Source: Glutamicibacter protophormiae | GTDB taxonomy: Bacteria; Actinomycetota; Actinomycetes; Actinomycetales; Micrococcaceae | Direction of reading: 5' to 3' | DNA: 64,000 nt | NCBI RefSeq assembly: GCF_014647495.1 | Contig: NZ_BMPH01000009.1 | Coordinates: 108,985 to 172,984 of the forward strand | Shown: positions 35,839 to 43,802 of the stretch, in pieces | Layout of the letters: each line of letters starts with the position of its first letter | How positions within the stretch are numbered: position 1 is the first letter of the stretch | The notes under the pieces: model-generated | Databases searched by the model: none | What the model saw: the letters and a program-made list of their open reading frames with translations, nothing else | Told to the model about the DNA's origin: nothing | Position numbers and translations under genes: made by a program

Positions 35839-37305
35839 GTGAAAAACAACCACACCCCGACCCGGACAGGTCGCCTTACCCGGTGGATCGCCGGCGCGGC
35901 CATCGGTCTGATGGCGTTGGTCGTCGGAGCCCCGGCGTCCATGGCGCAGGGGGCCGAGAGCGTCGAGGGCCAGACCTACGTCATCGGCACCGACACCACT
36001 TTCGCCCCGTTCGAGTTCCGCCAGAACGGCGAGCTGACGGGCATCGACATGGACATCCTGCATGCCATCGCCGAGGATGAGGGCTTCAAGGTCGAAGTCC
36101 GCTCGCTGGGCTTCAGCGCAGCGCTGGCGGCGCTGTCCGCCAACCAGGTCGACGGCGTCATCGCCGGCATGTCGATTACCGACGAGCGCAAGCAGATCTA
36201 CGACTTCTCCGAGCCGTACTTCGAATCCGGCGTCCAGATGGCAGTGGCCAAGGACGACGAGGACATCAAGGGCTACGAGGACCTCAAGGGCAAGACCGTT
36301 GTCGCCAAGACCGGTTCCGAGGGTGAAACCTACGCCAAGTCGATTGCTAAGCAGTACGACTTCACCGTCAAGTCCCTGGACCAGTCCGCCACCATGTACG
36401 AGTCGGTCAAGGCCGGCTCCGCCGTCGCCGTCTTCGACGACTACCCTGTGCTGGCCTACGGCATCGCCCAGGGCAACGGCCTGAAGACCGTCACCGACAA
36501 GGTTCCCGGAGGCTCCTACGGCTTCGCGGTGAACAAGGGCCAGAACACCGCGCTGCTGGCGGCCTTCAACGACGGACTGGCCGAGCTGAAGGCCAACGGC
36601 GAGTACCAGCAGATCCTGGACAAGTACCTGGCCGACCCCACCGTCAACACCCCGGGCAACTTTTTCGACCTGGCGGTCAAGTCCTTCCCGGCCTTGATGA
36701 CCGGTCTGGGCAACACGCTGGGCGTCACCGCGATCTCCTTCGCGATCGCCATGGCGCTGGGCCTGCTCTTCGGCTTCTTCAAGATCTCCGGCAACATCGT
36801 GTTGCGCGGCATCGCCACCACCTTCGTGAACATCTTCCGCGGCACCCCGCTGCTGCTGTGGGCGTTCATGTTCTACTTTGGCCTGCCGCAGCTGACCGGA
36901 TGGGACATCAGCGTCTGGACTGCCGGCATTCTGACCCTGTCGCTGAACGCCGGCGCCTACGTGGCCGAGATCGTGCGCGGCGGCATCCAGTCGGTGGATC
37001 CGGGACAGCTGGAAGCTGCCCGTTCGCTGGGCCTGGGCTACGGCAAGTCCATGCAGAAGGTCGTGATTCCGCAGGCCTTCAAGATGATGACCCCGTCGTT
37101 GATCAACCAGCTAATCATCAGCCTGAAGGACTCCTCGCTGCTGCTGGCCATCGGCTTCGCCGAGCTGCTCTACCAGGGCCAGCAGATTTACGCGGCGAAC
37201 TTCCGCGTCACCGAGACGCTGCTGATCGTGGGCGTCATCTACTTCATCGCCATCATGGCCCTGACCAAGTTGGCCAACTATGCCGATAAGAGGTTCAACA
37301 AGTGA
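35839..37305 (+). CDS. Amino-acid ABC transporter, fused binding protein and permease
   Basis: A 488-residue fusion. Residues 1-36 are a signal sequence ([20 protein letters not shown]). Residues 45-270 are a family 3 periplasmic-binding domain ([21 protein letters not shown] through [14 protein letters not shown]), and the permease (about 275-488) has five helices and the [23 protein letters not shown] loop that contacts the ATPase. Such GlnP-type fusions import glutamine or similar amino acids. The GTG at 35839 is the likely start, with a weak site. It overlaps the ATPase gene by 4 nt (GTGA), so the two are coupled. Confidence 0.9.
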   Translation: MKNNHTPTRTGRLTRWIAGAAIGLMALVVGAPASMAQGAESVEGQTYVIGTDTTFAPFEFRQNGELTGIDMDILHAIAEDEGFKVEVRSLGFSAALAALSANQVDGVIAGMSITDERKQIYDFSEPYFESGVQMAVAKDDEDIKGYEDLKGKTVVAKTGSEGETYAKSIAKQYDFTVKSLDQSATMYESVKAGSAVAVFDDYPVLAYGIAQGNGLKTVTDKVPGGSYGFAVNKGQNTALLAAFNDGLAELKANGEYQQILDKYLADPTVNTPGNFFDLAVKSFPALMTGLGNTLGVTAISFAIAMALGLLFGFFKISGNIVLRGIATTFVNIFRGTPLLLWAFMFYFGLPQLTGWDISVWTAGILTLSLNAGAYVAEIVRGGIQSVDPGQLEAARSLGLGYGKSMQKVVIPQAFKMMTPSLINQLIISLKDSSLLLAIGFAELLYQGQQIYAANFRVTETLLIVGVIYFIAIMALTKLANYADKRFNK

Positions 37306-38057
37306 GTACCGCAAGCGAGATGAACTCGCAGGTAAAGATCCAGGTCACCGACCTGCACAAGTCCTTCGGTTCCAACAACGTGCTCCAGGGCATCGACCTG
37401 GAGATCCGCGAGGGCGAGGTGTTGTGCGTGATCGGGCCTTCGGGCTCGGGCAAGTCCACGCTGCTGCGCTGCCTGAACAAGCTGGAGGACATCACCTCCG
37501 GCACGGTGGTTGTCGACGGTTTCGACGTGACCGACCCGAAGGTGGACATCAACGAGGTGCGCCGCCACGTGGGCATGGTGTTCCAGCACTTCAACCTCTT
37601 CCCGCACATGTCGGTGGCTGAGAACATCATGCTGGCCCCGGTGGAGCTGAAGAAGATGAACCGCACCGAGGCCCGTGCCAAGGCGCTGGAGCTGCTGGAG
37701 CGCGTGGGGCTGAAGGAGAAGGCCGACGCCCGCCCGGCATCGTTGTCCGGCGGCCAGAAGCAGCGTGTGGCCATCGCCCGCGCACTGGCCATGTCCCCGG
37801 GGATCATGCTCTTCGACGAGGCTACCAGCGCGCTGGACCCGGAAATGGTCGGGGAGGTGCTCCAGGTGATCAAGGAGCTGGCCGACTCGGGCATGACCAT
37901 GGTGCTGGTGACCCACGAGATGGGCTTCGCCCGCGAAGTCGCCGACCGCGTGGTTTTCATGGCCGACGGAGTGGTGTGCGAGCAGGGCAAGCCCGAGGAC
38001 CTCTTTGGCAACCCGCAGCAGGCCCGCACTCAGGACTTCCTGTCCAAGGTGCTGTAG
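37302..38057 (+). CDS. glnQ: Polar amino-acid ABC transporter ATP-binding protein (GlnQ-like)
   Basis: A 251-residue ATPase. Walker A is GPSGSGKST, the Q-loop is [10 protein letters not shown], the signature is [15 protein letters not shown], Walker B is [15 protein letters not shown] and the switch His is in VTHEMGF. The GTG at 37302 overlaps the permease stop. Together with the fusion upstream it makes a complete two-gene importer, ended by a hairpin at 38094-38140. Confidence 0.92.
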   Translation: MSTASEMNSQVKIQVTDLHKSFGSNNVLQGIDLEIREGEVLCVIGPSGSGKSTLLRCLNKLEDITSGTVVVDGFDVTDPKVDINEVRRHVGMVFQHFNLFPHMSVAENIMLAPVELKKMNRTEARAKALELLERVGLKEKADARPASLSGGQKQRVAIARALAMSPGIMLFDEATSALDPEMVGEVLQVIKELADSGMTMVLVTHEMGFAREVADRVVFMADGVVCEQGKPEDLFGNPQQARTQDFLSKVL

Positions 38058-38093
38058 GCGCCTGAGATTGGATGCGGCATCGTGCCGCAGCGC

Positions 38094-38140
38094 AAGCCGC
38101 CCGGAAACGAACAAAAATCTTGTTCATTCCCGGGCGGCTT
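38094..38140 (+). terminator. Hairpin after the fused ABC transporter operon
   Basis: AAGCCGCCCGG (38094-38104) pairs with CCGGGCGGCTT (38130-38140), with inner GAACAA (38109-38114) and TTGTTC (38120-38125). It begins 37 nt after the ATPase stop. Confidence 0.75.
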
Positions 38141-38270
38141 TGCCATGTGCGGAACAGATCACAGGAACGACATGGAAAATTATCATTGAAGCTTCAAGTT
38201 TTAAGGCTAGAGTCGAACCCGAGTTGTTGCGAAGCCGCTCATTCCCGTAGATCCACTGATGGAGATTGAA

Positions 38271-38714
38271 ATGACCACCCGAAACAACCCGACGATGACC
38301 TCTGTCGCGCTGCTGGTGCTGCGCGTCGTGCTCGGCTTCATCCTGGCCGCCCATGGCTGGCAGAAGTTCTTCCAATACACCCTGGACGGCGCCACGGCCT
38401 CGTTCGAGCAAATGGGCGTCCCGCTGGCTTCGGTGGTCGCTCCGGCCGTGGCCACCCTTGAACTTGCCGGCGGCATTGCCCTGGTCCTCGGTGTGTTGAC
38501 CCGCGTCGCCGCGGCGCTGCTGGCCGTGGAGATGCTCGGGGCGTTGTTCCTGGTCCACCTTTCGTCCGGAATTTTTGTCGACAACGGGGGATATGAGCTG
38601 GTGGCCATCCTGGCGGCCGCGGCGGCGGCCCTGGTGCTGGCCGGTCCGGGGGCGTACTCGGTTGACCGCTTCCTCTTCGCCCGAAAGGCCGCTGTGGCGG
38701 TGCCGAGCGTCTAA
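38271..38714 (+). CDS. DoxX family membrane protein
   Basis: 147 residues and four transmembrane helices. DoxX marks are LRVVLGFILAAHGWQKFF at helix 1, LELAGGIALVLGVLTRVAA and the final ALVLAGPGAYSVDRFLF. ATG 38271 has GGAG (38261-38264) at good spacing, better than the ATG 12 nt earlier. DoxX proteins are often linked to redox stress and thiol balance, but no partner gene is adjacent here. The gene stands alone between two hairpins. Confidence 0.85.
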   Translation: MTTRNNPTMTSVALLVLRVVLGFILAAHGWQKFFQYTLDGATASFEQMGVPLASVVAPAVATLELAGGIALVLGVLTRVAAALLAVEMLGALFLVHLSSGIFVDNGGYELVAILAAAAAALVLAGPGAYSVDRFLFARKAAVAVPSV

Positions 38715-38728
38715 AGGGTAGTGAACCT

Positions 38729-38767
38729 CGGCGCCCGAAAGAGCATCTTTCGGGCGCCGGTTTGTTT
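38729..38767 (+). terminator. Rho-independent terminator after doxX-like gene
   Basis: The arms at 38729-38742 and 38746-38759 pair over 14 bp around GCA, followed by TTTGTTT. It insulates the paaA promoter that starts about 55 bp farther on. Confidence 0.85.
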
Positions 38768-38822
38768 AAGCGGGCGGCCGGTTGGACGGAGCGGTTGTGC
38801 GACGTCGGTTTTGGTGGTGATG

Positions 38823-38852
38823 TTGACGTGACCGAACCCACTCTGACATACT
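38823..38852 (+). promoter_or_regulatory. Promoter of the paaABCDE operon
   Basis: TTGACG (38823-38828) and CATACT (38847-38852) are separated by 18 nt, a good sigma-70-type match. The -10 element overlaps the left end of operator C, so repressor binding would exclude RNA polymerase. Confidence 0.65.
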
Positions 38853-38870
38853 GAACGAACGGTCAGTATG
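38847..38870. promoter_or_regulatory. PaaR-like operator C, upstream of paaA
   Basis: The best copy of the shared palindrome: core ACTGAACG-AA-CGGTCAGT at 38850-38867, extended by CAT/ATG to 24 bp with one mismatched pair besides the centre. It overlaps the -10 box of the paaA promoter and lies 27 bp before the paaA ATG. Confidence 0.75.
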
Positions 38871-38896
38871 TAAATATCTTTCAGTGAGGTGAACCC

Positions 38897-39883
38897 ATGG
38901 CCCCGACCACACCGCAGGAGCCGGGACTGAGTGCCGTCCCAAGCTACGAAGAAGAGCAGGCACAGGCGCGCTTTGACGCCCTGATCGGCAAGGACTCGCG
39001 CATTGAGCCGCGCGACTGGATGCCGGATGCCTACCGCAAGACCTTGACCCGACAGGTTTCCCAGCACGCGCACTCCGAGATCATCGGCATGCAGCCTGAG
39101 GCCAACTGGATCACCCGCGCTCCATCGCTGAAGCGCAAGTCGATCCTCATGGCCAAGGTCCAGGACGAGGCAGGCCACGGCCTGTACCTGTACTCCGCAG
39201 CGGAAACCCTGGGCACCGGACGCGACGAGCTGAACGACCAGCTGCTGACCGGTCGAGCCAAGTACTCCTCGATCTTCAACTACCCGGCACGCTCCTGGGC
39301 GGACATGGGTGCCATCGGCTGGCTCGTGGACGGTGCGGCAATCGCCAACCAGGTCCCGCTGTGCCGCGCATCCTACGGCCCGTACGGACGCGCCATGGTC
39401 CGCGTGTGCAAGGAAGAATCCTTCCACCAGCGCCAGGGCTTCGAAATCCTGCTCTCGCTTTCTCGCGGCAGCGAGGCGCAGAAGAAGATGGCCCAGGATG
39501 CCATCGACCGCTTCTACGAGCCGGCGCTGATGATGTTCGGCCCGCCGGACGAGCAGTCCCCGAACTCCAAGCAGTCCATGGCCTGGAACATCAAGCGTTT
39601 CTCCAATGACGAACTGCGCCAGCGCTTCGTCGGCATGATCGCCGAGCAGGTCAAGGTCCTCGGACTGACCCTGCCGGATCCCGAACTGCGTTACGACGAA
39701 GAGACCAAGCAGTGGATCCACAAGGATCTGAACTGGGATGAATTCATGGCAGTAATCAAGGGCAACGGCCCAGTCAACGCGCAGCGCATGGAACGCCGCC
39801 GCGAAGCCCACCGCGAAGGTGCTTGGGTTCGCGAAGCCGCCGCCGCATACGCCGCCAAGCAAGTACAAAGTGAGGTTGCCTAA
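38897..39883 (+). CDS. paaA: Phenylacetyl-CoA 1,2-epoxidase, catalytic subunit PaaA
   Basis: Di-iron monooxygenase subunit that epoxidises the ring of phenylacetyl-CoA with O2. It has 328 residues, normal length. The iron ligands are in the ferritin-like helices: [13 protein letters not shown] and [14 protein letters not shown] (two E-x-x-H motifs). GAGGTGA lies just before ATG 38897. It works with PaaC as a structural partner, with PaaB, and with PaaE as reductase, all encoded directly downstream with stop/start overlaps. Confidence 0.96.
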   Translation: MAPTTPQEPGLSAVPSYEEEQAQARFDALIGKDSRIEPRDWMPDAYRKTLTRQVSQHAHSEIIGMQPEANWITRAPSLKRKSILMAKVQDEAGHGLYLYSAAETLGTGRDELNDQLLTGRAKYSSIFNYPARSWADMGAIGWLVDGAAIANQVPLCRASYGPYGRAMVRVCKEESFHQRQGFEILLSLSRGSEAQKKMAQDAIDRFYEPALMMFGPPDEQSPNSKQSMAWNIKRFSNDELRQRFVGMIAEQVKVLGLTLPDPELRYDEETKQWIHKDLNWDEFMAVIKGNGPVNAQRMERRREAHREGAWVREAAAAYAAKQVQSEVA

Positions 39884-39884
39884 C

Positions 39885-40175
39885 ATGAGCCAACAGAGCA
39901 ATTGGCCCCTGTGGGAAGTATTCGTCCGTTCCTCCCGTGGACTCTCGCACGTCCACGCAGGTTCGCTGCACGCACCGGACGCCCAGATGGCAGTGCGCAA
40001 CGCCCGCGACCTGTACACCCGCCGCAATGAGGGCGTGTCCCTGTGGGTTGTGAAGTCCGAGGACATCATCAGCTCCGATCCGGATGAGAAGGATGCCTTC
40101 TTCGAATCCCCACAGGGCAAGGACTACCGCCACGCGACCTATTACAAGGCCAGCGAGGGAGTGAAGCACCTGTGA
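39885..40175 (+). CDS. paaB: Phenylacetyl-CoA epoxidase subunit PaaB
   Basis: A 96-residue small subunit of the epoxidase. WPLWEVFVRSSRGLSHVHAGSLHAPDAQMAVRNARD in short pieces is the hallmark of the family (for example WEVFVRSSRGLSHVHAGSLH). ATG 39885 lies one nt after the paaA stop, with GAGG inside the paaA end. It likely bridges PaaAC dimers. Its stop overlaps the paaC start. Confidence 0.96.
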   Translation: MSQQSNWPLWEVFVRSSRGLSHVHAGSLHAPDAQMAVRNARDLYTRRNEGVSLWVVKSEDIISSDPDEKDAFFESPQGKDYRHATYYKASEGVKHL

Positions 40176-41032
40176 ACCACGACGAACTGGATGCCGAGCT
40201 CGACAGCTTCGGCGACGCGCTCGCTTCGGCCACCCGCGTCACTCCGGGCAACGCACTGCGCCCGGAGGACATCGCCGTGGGCGGTGCCAAGCCGAGCGAG
40301 GACGTGGCACGCTACGCACTGACCTTGGGCGACGACGCACTGATCCTCGCCCAGCGCCTGTCGCACTGGATCTCTCGTGCACCTGAGCTCGAAGAAGACA
40401 TCGCCCTGGGCAACATCGCTCTGGACGTGCTCGGACACGCCCGTTCGTTCCTGACCTACGCCGGCCTGGCATGGGACAAGACCGAAGACGACCTGGCCTA
40501 CTGGCGCGAAGAAGACGACTTCACCTCGCTGTGGATCGTCGAACAGCCTAACGGCCACTTCGGCGTGACCATCATCCGCCAGCTGATCGTCTCGATCTTC
40601 CAGCACCTGCTGTACTCCAAGCTGACCGAATCCGCCGACGAAACCCTGGCCGCGATCTGCGCCAAGGCCGTCAAGGAAGTCGACTACCACCGCGACCACG
40701 CCATCCAGTGGACCGTCCGCCTGGGCCTGGGCACCGAGGAATCGGCCGCCAAGATGCGCCATGCGCTGGAAATCCTCTGGCCGTACGTGGACGAGATGTT
40801 CCAGGATCAGGAACTGCACCGCAAGCTGGACGGCATCGCAGTGCTTCCGTCCTCGCTGCGCGAAGACTGGGACAAGGAAATCACCGCTGTCCTGGCCGAC
40901 TCCGGCCTGGAAATCCCGAAGACCGGTCAGGCCATGGCCAACGGCCGCGGCGGAGAGCACTCCGAGCACCTCGGATTCATCCTGGCCGAAATGCAAGTCC
41001 TTGCCCGCAAGCACCCCGGTGCGAGCTGGTAG
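40172..41032 (+). CDS. paaC: Phenylacetyl-CoA epoxidase subunit PaaC
   Basis: A 286-residue ferritin-like subunit that supports PaaA but lacks a productive iron centre in the known enzymes. Family marks include GDDALILAQRLSHWISRAPE, EDIALGNIALDVLGHARSFL and KEVDYHRDHAIQWTVRLGLG. It starts at GTG 40172, overlapping the paaB stop by 4 nt, so expression is coupled. Confidence 0.95.
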   Translation: MNHDELDAELDSFGDALASATRVTPGNALRPEDIAVGGAKPSEDVARYALTLGDDALILAQRLSHWISRAPELEEDIALGNIALDVLGHARSFLTYAGLAWDKTEDDLAYWREEDDFTSLWIVEQPNGHFGVTIIRQLIVSIFQHLLYSKLTESADETLAAICAKAVKEVDYHRDHAIQWTVRLGLGTEESAAKMRHALEILWPYVDEMFQDQELHRKLDGIAVLPSSLREDWDKEITAVLADSGLEIPKTGQAMANGRGGEHSEHLGFILAEMQVLARKHPGASW

Positions 41033-41073
41033 CCACCACACCAACCCTTTCGCCCGCTAAGGGGGGAGCAGTC

Positions 41074-41571
41074 TTGAGCAACCTGATCACCAACACCGAA
41101 GATCTGTTCGCCATCGCCTCGAAGGTCACGGATCCAGAGATTCCCGTGCTGACCATTGCGGACCTCGGCATCCTGCGCGACGTCCTGCAGGACGAGGATG
41201 GCGCAGTCCATGTCGTCATCACCCCGACCTATTCGGGGTGCCCGGCCATGGACGTCATCACCGAGGACCTGTACCGGGTCTTCCACGAGGCCGGCCACGA
41301 ACAGGTCGACGTCCGTTTGGTGCTCACCCCCGCCTGGTCAACCGACTGGATGACCGAGAGCGGCAAGGCCAAGCTGGAAGCCTACGGCATCGCCCCGCCC
41401 ACCGGGCGGGGCCATGCCGGACGCGTGACGCTCGGCATGAGCGTCAAGTGCCCGCGCTGCCATTCGCTGAACACCCGCGAGCTGGCGCGCTTCGGCTCGA
41501 CTTCCTGCAAGGCGCTCTACACCTGCAAAGACTGCCTGGAACCCTTCGACTACTTCAAGGTGCTCTCATGA
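41074..41571 (+). CDS. paaD: Phenylacetyl-CoA epoxidase assembly protein PaaD
   Basis: A 165-residue MIP18/DUF59-type protein thought to help mature the iron-sulfur or di-iron centres of the epoxidase. The DUF59 part has VTDPEIPVLTIADLGILRDV and TPTYSGCPAMDVI, and the C-terminus has a zinc-ribbon-like set of four cysteines (KCPRCHS, TSCKALYTCKDC). The start is TTG 41074, behind a very strong GGGGGGAG (41061-41068). A longer open frame upstream is not real. It overlaps paaE by ATGA. Confidence 0.93.
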   Translation: MSNLITNTEDLFAIASKVTDPEIPVLTIADLGILRDVLQDEDGAVHVVITPTYSGCPAMDVITEDLYRVFHEAGHEQVDVRLVLTPAWSTDWMTESGKAKLEAYGIAPPTGRGHAGRVTLGMSVKCPRCHSLNTRELARFGSTSCKALYTCKDCLEPFDYFKVLS

Positions 41572-42728
41572 CCGACCAAACCACATCAACTCGTCGCCGG
41601 GCGTCCTTCCACCGGTTGACCGTCTCCAACGTCCGCCGGCTGACCAAGGACTCCATCGAAGTCACCTTCGCCATTCCCGAGGAACTGAGCGCGGAGTACG
41701 ACTACGTTGCAGGCCAGTACGTGGCGCTGCGCAAGGAAATCCCGAACGCCGAGGGCGAGCTGCAGGAACTGCGCCGCTCCTACTCGATTTGCGCCGAGCC
41801 GACCGGCAGCGAGATCAAGGTGGCCATCAAGCGCGACCTTGGCGGCCTGTTCTCCACCTGGGCCAATGAAAACCTGACCGCAGGCGACCAGATGGACGTG
41901 ATGAGCCCGGCTGGTGCCTTCATTTCCAAGCATCGCCTGACCGAGATCAACGATCCGTCCAAGATCGACACCGAGGCCCAGGACCGCTTCGTAGCCGTGG
42001 CCGCCGGCTCGGGCATCACCCCGGTGCTGGCCATCGCCCGCACCATCCTGGCCGCGAACGAGAACACCCGCTTCGACCTGATCTACGCGAACAAGGCAGC
42101 CATGGACGTGATGTTCCTGGAGGAACTGGCGGACCTGAAGGACCGCTACCCGTCCCGTCTGGCCCTGCACCATGTGCTCAGCCGCGAACAGCGCATCTCG
42201 CCGCTGCTTTCCGGACGCATCGATTCGGAGAAGCTCTCCACGCTGCTTGACACCGTGGTCCAGGCCCCGAACGTCGACGAGTGGTTCCTGTGCGGCCCGT
42301 TCGAGCTGGTGCAGCTGGTCCGCGACCAGCTGACCGGCATGGACATTCCGGCCGAGAAGGTCCGCTTCGAACTGTTCTCCACCGGCGAGCCGAGCAAGCC
42401 CCAGGGCCACATCGGCCGCCCGGTCAAGGTCGAGGAGGACGAGGACAGCTACGAGATCAGCTTCACCCTCGACGGCCTGCAGGGCGAGGTCAAGTCCCCG
42501 GTGCGCGCCAACGAGACCGTGCTGAACGCCGCCCTGCGCGTCCGCCCGGACGTTCCCTTCGCCTGCGCCGGCGGCGTATGCGGCACCTGCCGTGCCAAGG
42601 TCACCAGCGGCACCGTCACCATGGCTGAGAACTACGCCCTGGAGCCTGACGAGGTGGAGGCCGGCTACGTGCTGACCTGCCAGTCGCACCCGACGACCGA
42701 AAAGCTCAGCGTCGACTTCGACGCCTAG
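41568..42728 (+). CDS. paaE: Phenylacetyl-CoA epoxidase reductase PaaE
   Basis: A 386-residue electron-transfer subunit that passes electrons from NADPH through flavin and a 2Fe-2S cluster to PaaA. The order is an FAD domain (RRSYSICAEPTG), an NAD(P) domain (FVAVAAGSGITPVLAIARTI, EWFLCGPFELVQ) and a C-terminal plant-type ferredoxin with CAGGVCGTCRAKV and a fourth cysteine in VLTCQSHP. ATG 41568 overlaps the paaD stop. Both upstream open frames in this phase are spurious. Confidence 0.95.
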   Translation: MTDQTTSTRRRASFHRLTVSNVRRLTKDSIEVTFAIPEELSAEYDYVAGQYVALRKEIPNAEGELQELRRSYSICAEPTGSEIKVAIKRDLGGLFSTWANENLTAGDQMDVMSPAGAFISKHRLTEINDPSKIDTEAQDRFVAVAAGSGITPVLAIARTILAANENTRFDLIYANKAAMDVMFLEELADLKDRYPSRLALHHVLSREQRISPLLSGRIDSEKLSTLLDTVVQAPNVDEWFLCGPFELVQLVRDQLTGMDIPAEKVRFELFSTGEPSKPQGHIGRPVKVEEDEDSYEISFTLDGLQGEVKSPVRANETVLNAALRVRPDVPFACAGGVCGTCRAKVTSGTVTMAENYALEPDEVEAGYVLTCQSHPTTEKLSVDFDA

Positions 42729-42746
42729 AAACGGCAGGATGACTTC

Positions 42747-43532
42747 ATGATCGAACTGACGATTGCCGACTCCATCGCCCGCGTGGTGCTGAACGCGCCA
42801 AAGAAGATGAACTCGCTGGACGAGGCGGCGCTCGCCGAATTGTCCGAGGCCTATGACCAGGCTGCGGCGGCCGTGGAAACCGGAGAGGTCCGCGCCCTGG
42901 TGCTTTCTGGCGAAGGCCGCGGCTTCTGCGCCGGACGCGACATCTCCGGGGTCAACCCGGCCGATGACGACGTCATCGGCTACCTCGAAGGCAAGGTGCA
43001 GCCGCTGCTGGAGAAAATGTCCAGCTTCCCGGCTCCCACCTTCGCCCTGGTGCAGGGCGCCTGCCTGGGTGTTGGGCTTGGCCTGGCAGTCGCCACCGAC
43101 GTGGTGTACGTGGCCGAGAACGCGAAGATCGGTTCGCCGTTCGCCAACCTGGGCGCAACCCTGGACTCCGGGGGACACTGGCTGTTCACCGAACGCCTGG
43201 GTGCCCACCGCACCCTTGACATGATCTACACCGCCGAGCTGATTTCCGGCGCCGAAGCGGTGCGCTCGGGCCTGTTCTCCCGCGCCTTCCCGGCCGAGGA
43301 ACTGGCTGAGCGAGGCGAGGAGATCATCGCCAAGGTCGCCCAGGGTGCAACCCAGGCCTTCGTCGCCTCCAAACAGCTGGTGGCGGAAATCCGCGACCAG
43401 CGTGTGGGCCTGTGGAACTCCATGCGCACCGAGAACCGTGCGCAGGCAGCGCTGTGCGACACCACGGACTACGCGGAGGGCTTCAAGTCCTTCCAGGAAA
43501 AGCGTCCGCCGGTGTTCACCGGCAAGAAGTAA
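42747..43532 (+). CDS. paaG: 1,2-epoxyphenylacetyl-CoA isomerase, PaaG-like
   Basis: A 261-residue crotonase-fold isomerase expected to turn the ring epoxide into oxepin-CoA. Oxyanion strands are GRGFCAGRDISGV and VQGACLGVGLGLAVATD. The conserved aspartate lies in NLGATLDSGGHWLF, equivalent to the active-site Asp of PaaG, and the C-terminal DYAEGFKSFQEKRPPVFTGK matches the PaaG tail. It is the sixth gene of the operon, 18 nt after paaE, and its product feeds PaaZ. The enoyl-CoA hydratase alternative is less likely in this place. Confidence 0.88.
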   Translation: MIELTIADSIARVVLNAPKKMNSLDEAALAELSEAYDQAAAAVETGEVRALVLSGEGRGFCAGRDISGVNPADDDVIGYLEGKVQPLLEKMSSFPAPTFALVQGACLGVGLGLAVATDVVYVAENAKIGSPFANLGATLDSGGHWLFTERLGAHRTLDMIYTAELISGAEAVRSGLFSRAFPAEELAERGEEIIAKVAQGATQAFVASKQLVAEIRDQRVGLWNSMRTENRAQAALCDTTDYAEGFKSFQEKRPPVFTGKK

Positions 43533-43543
43533 ACACCTGTTGC

Positions 43544-43580
43544 CAAGCGCCCGCCAGAATCAATCTGGCGGGCGCTTGGT
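43544..43580. terminator. First hairpin after paaG
   Basis: The arms at 43544-43559 and 43565-43580 are perfectly complementary over 16 bp, 12 nt after the paaG stop, with no T-run. A T-tailed hairpin follows within 25 bp. Confidence 0.8.
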
Positions 43581-43603
43581 GTATCCAGATCGGCTTGAAC
43601 ATA

Positions 43604-43634
43604 CGTCCACGGCGAAAAGCCATGGACGTTTTTG
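43604..43634 (+). terminator. Second, T-tailed hairpin after paaG
   Basis: ACGTCCACGGC (43604-43614) pairs with GCCATGGACGT (43620-43630) with one G-U type mismatch, followed by TTTTT. With the hairpin before it this makes a tandem terminator for the paa operon. The remaining bases up to 43776 hold no gene that I can see. Confidence 0.7.
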
Positions 43635-43776
43635 CGATCTGTCCAAGATCAAGGCGCATTCGCCACAGATTGGTCGAGCAGACTTCCGGACGGTGGCTGC
43701 AGCAACGGCCTCCGAATGAGTTTTTTGAACGCAGTCTGCGCGTTGGATATGCATCCTTCAGCCCCGTAGTAGTAGA

Positions 43777-43798
43777 TAACGAACCAAATGGTTCGTTA
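43777..43798. promoter_or_regulatory. Perfect 22-bp palindrome, operator of the MFS/TetR pair
   Basis: TAACGAACCA-AA-TGGTTCGTTA has two perfect 10-bp arms around AA and ends 4 to 10 nt before the transporter start. A -10-like TAGATA (43773-43778) overlaps its left edge. It is the natural binding site for the TetR protein encoded second in this operon and differs from the PaaR-like sites. Confidence 0.75.
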
Positions 43799-43802
43799 GT
43801 AT

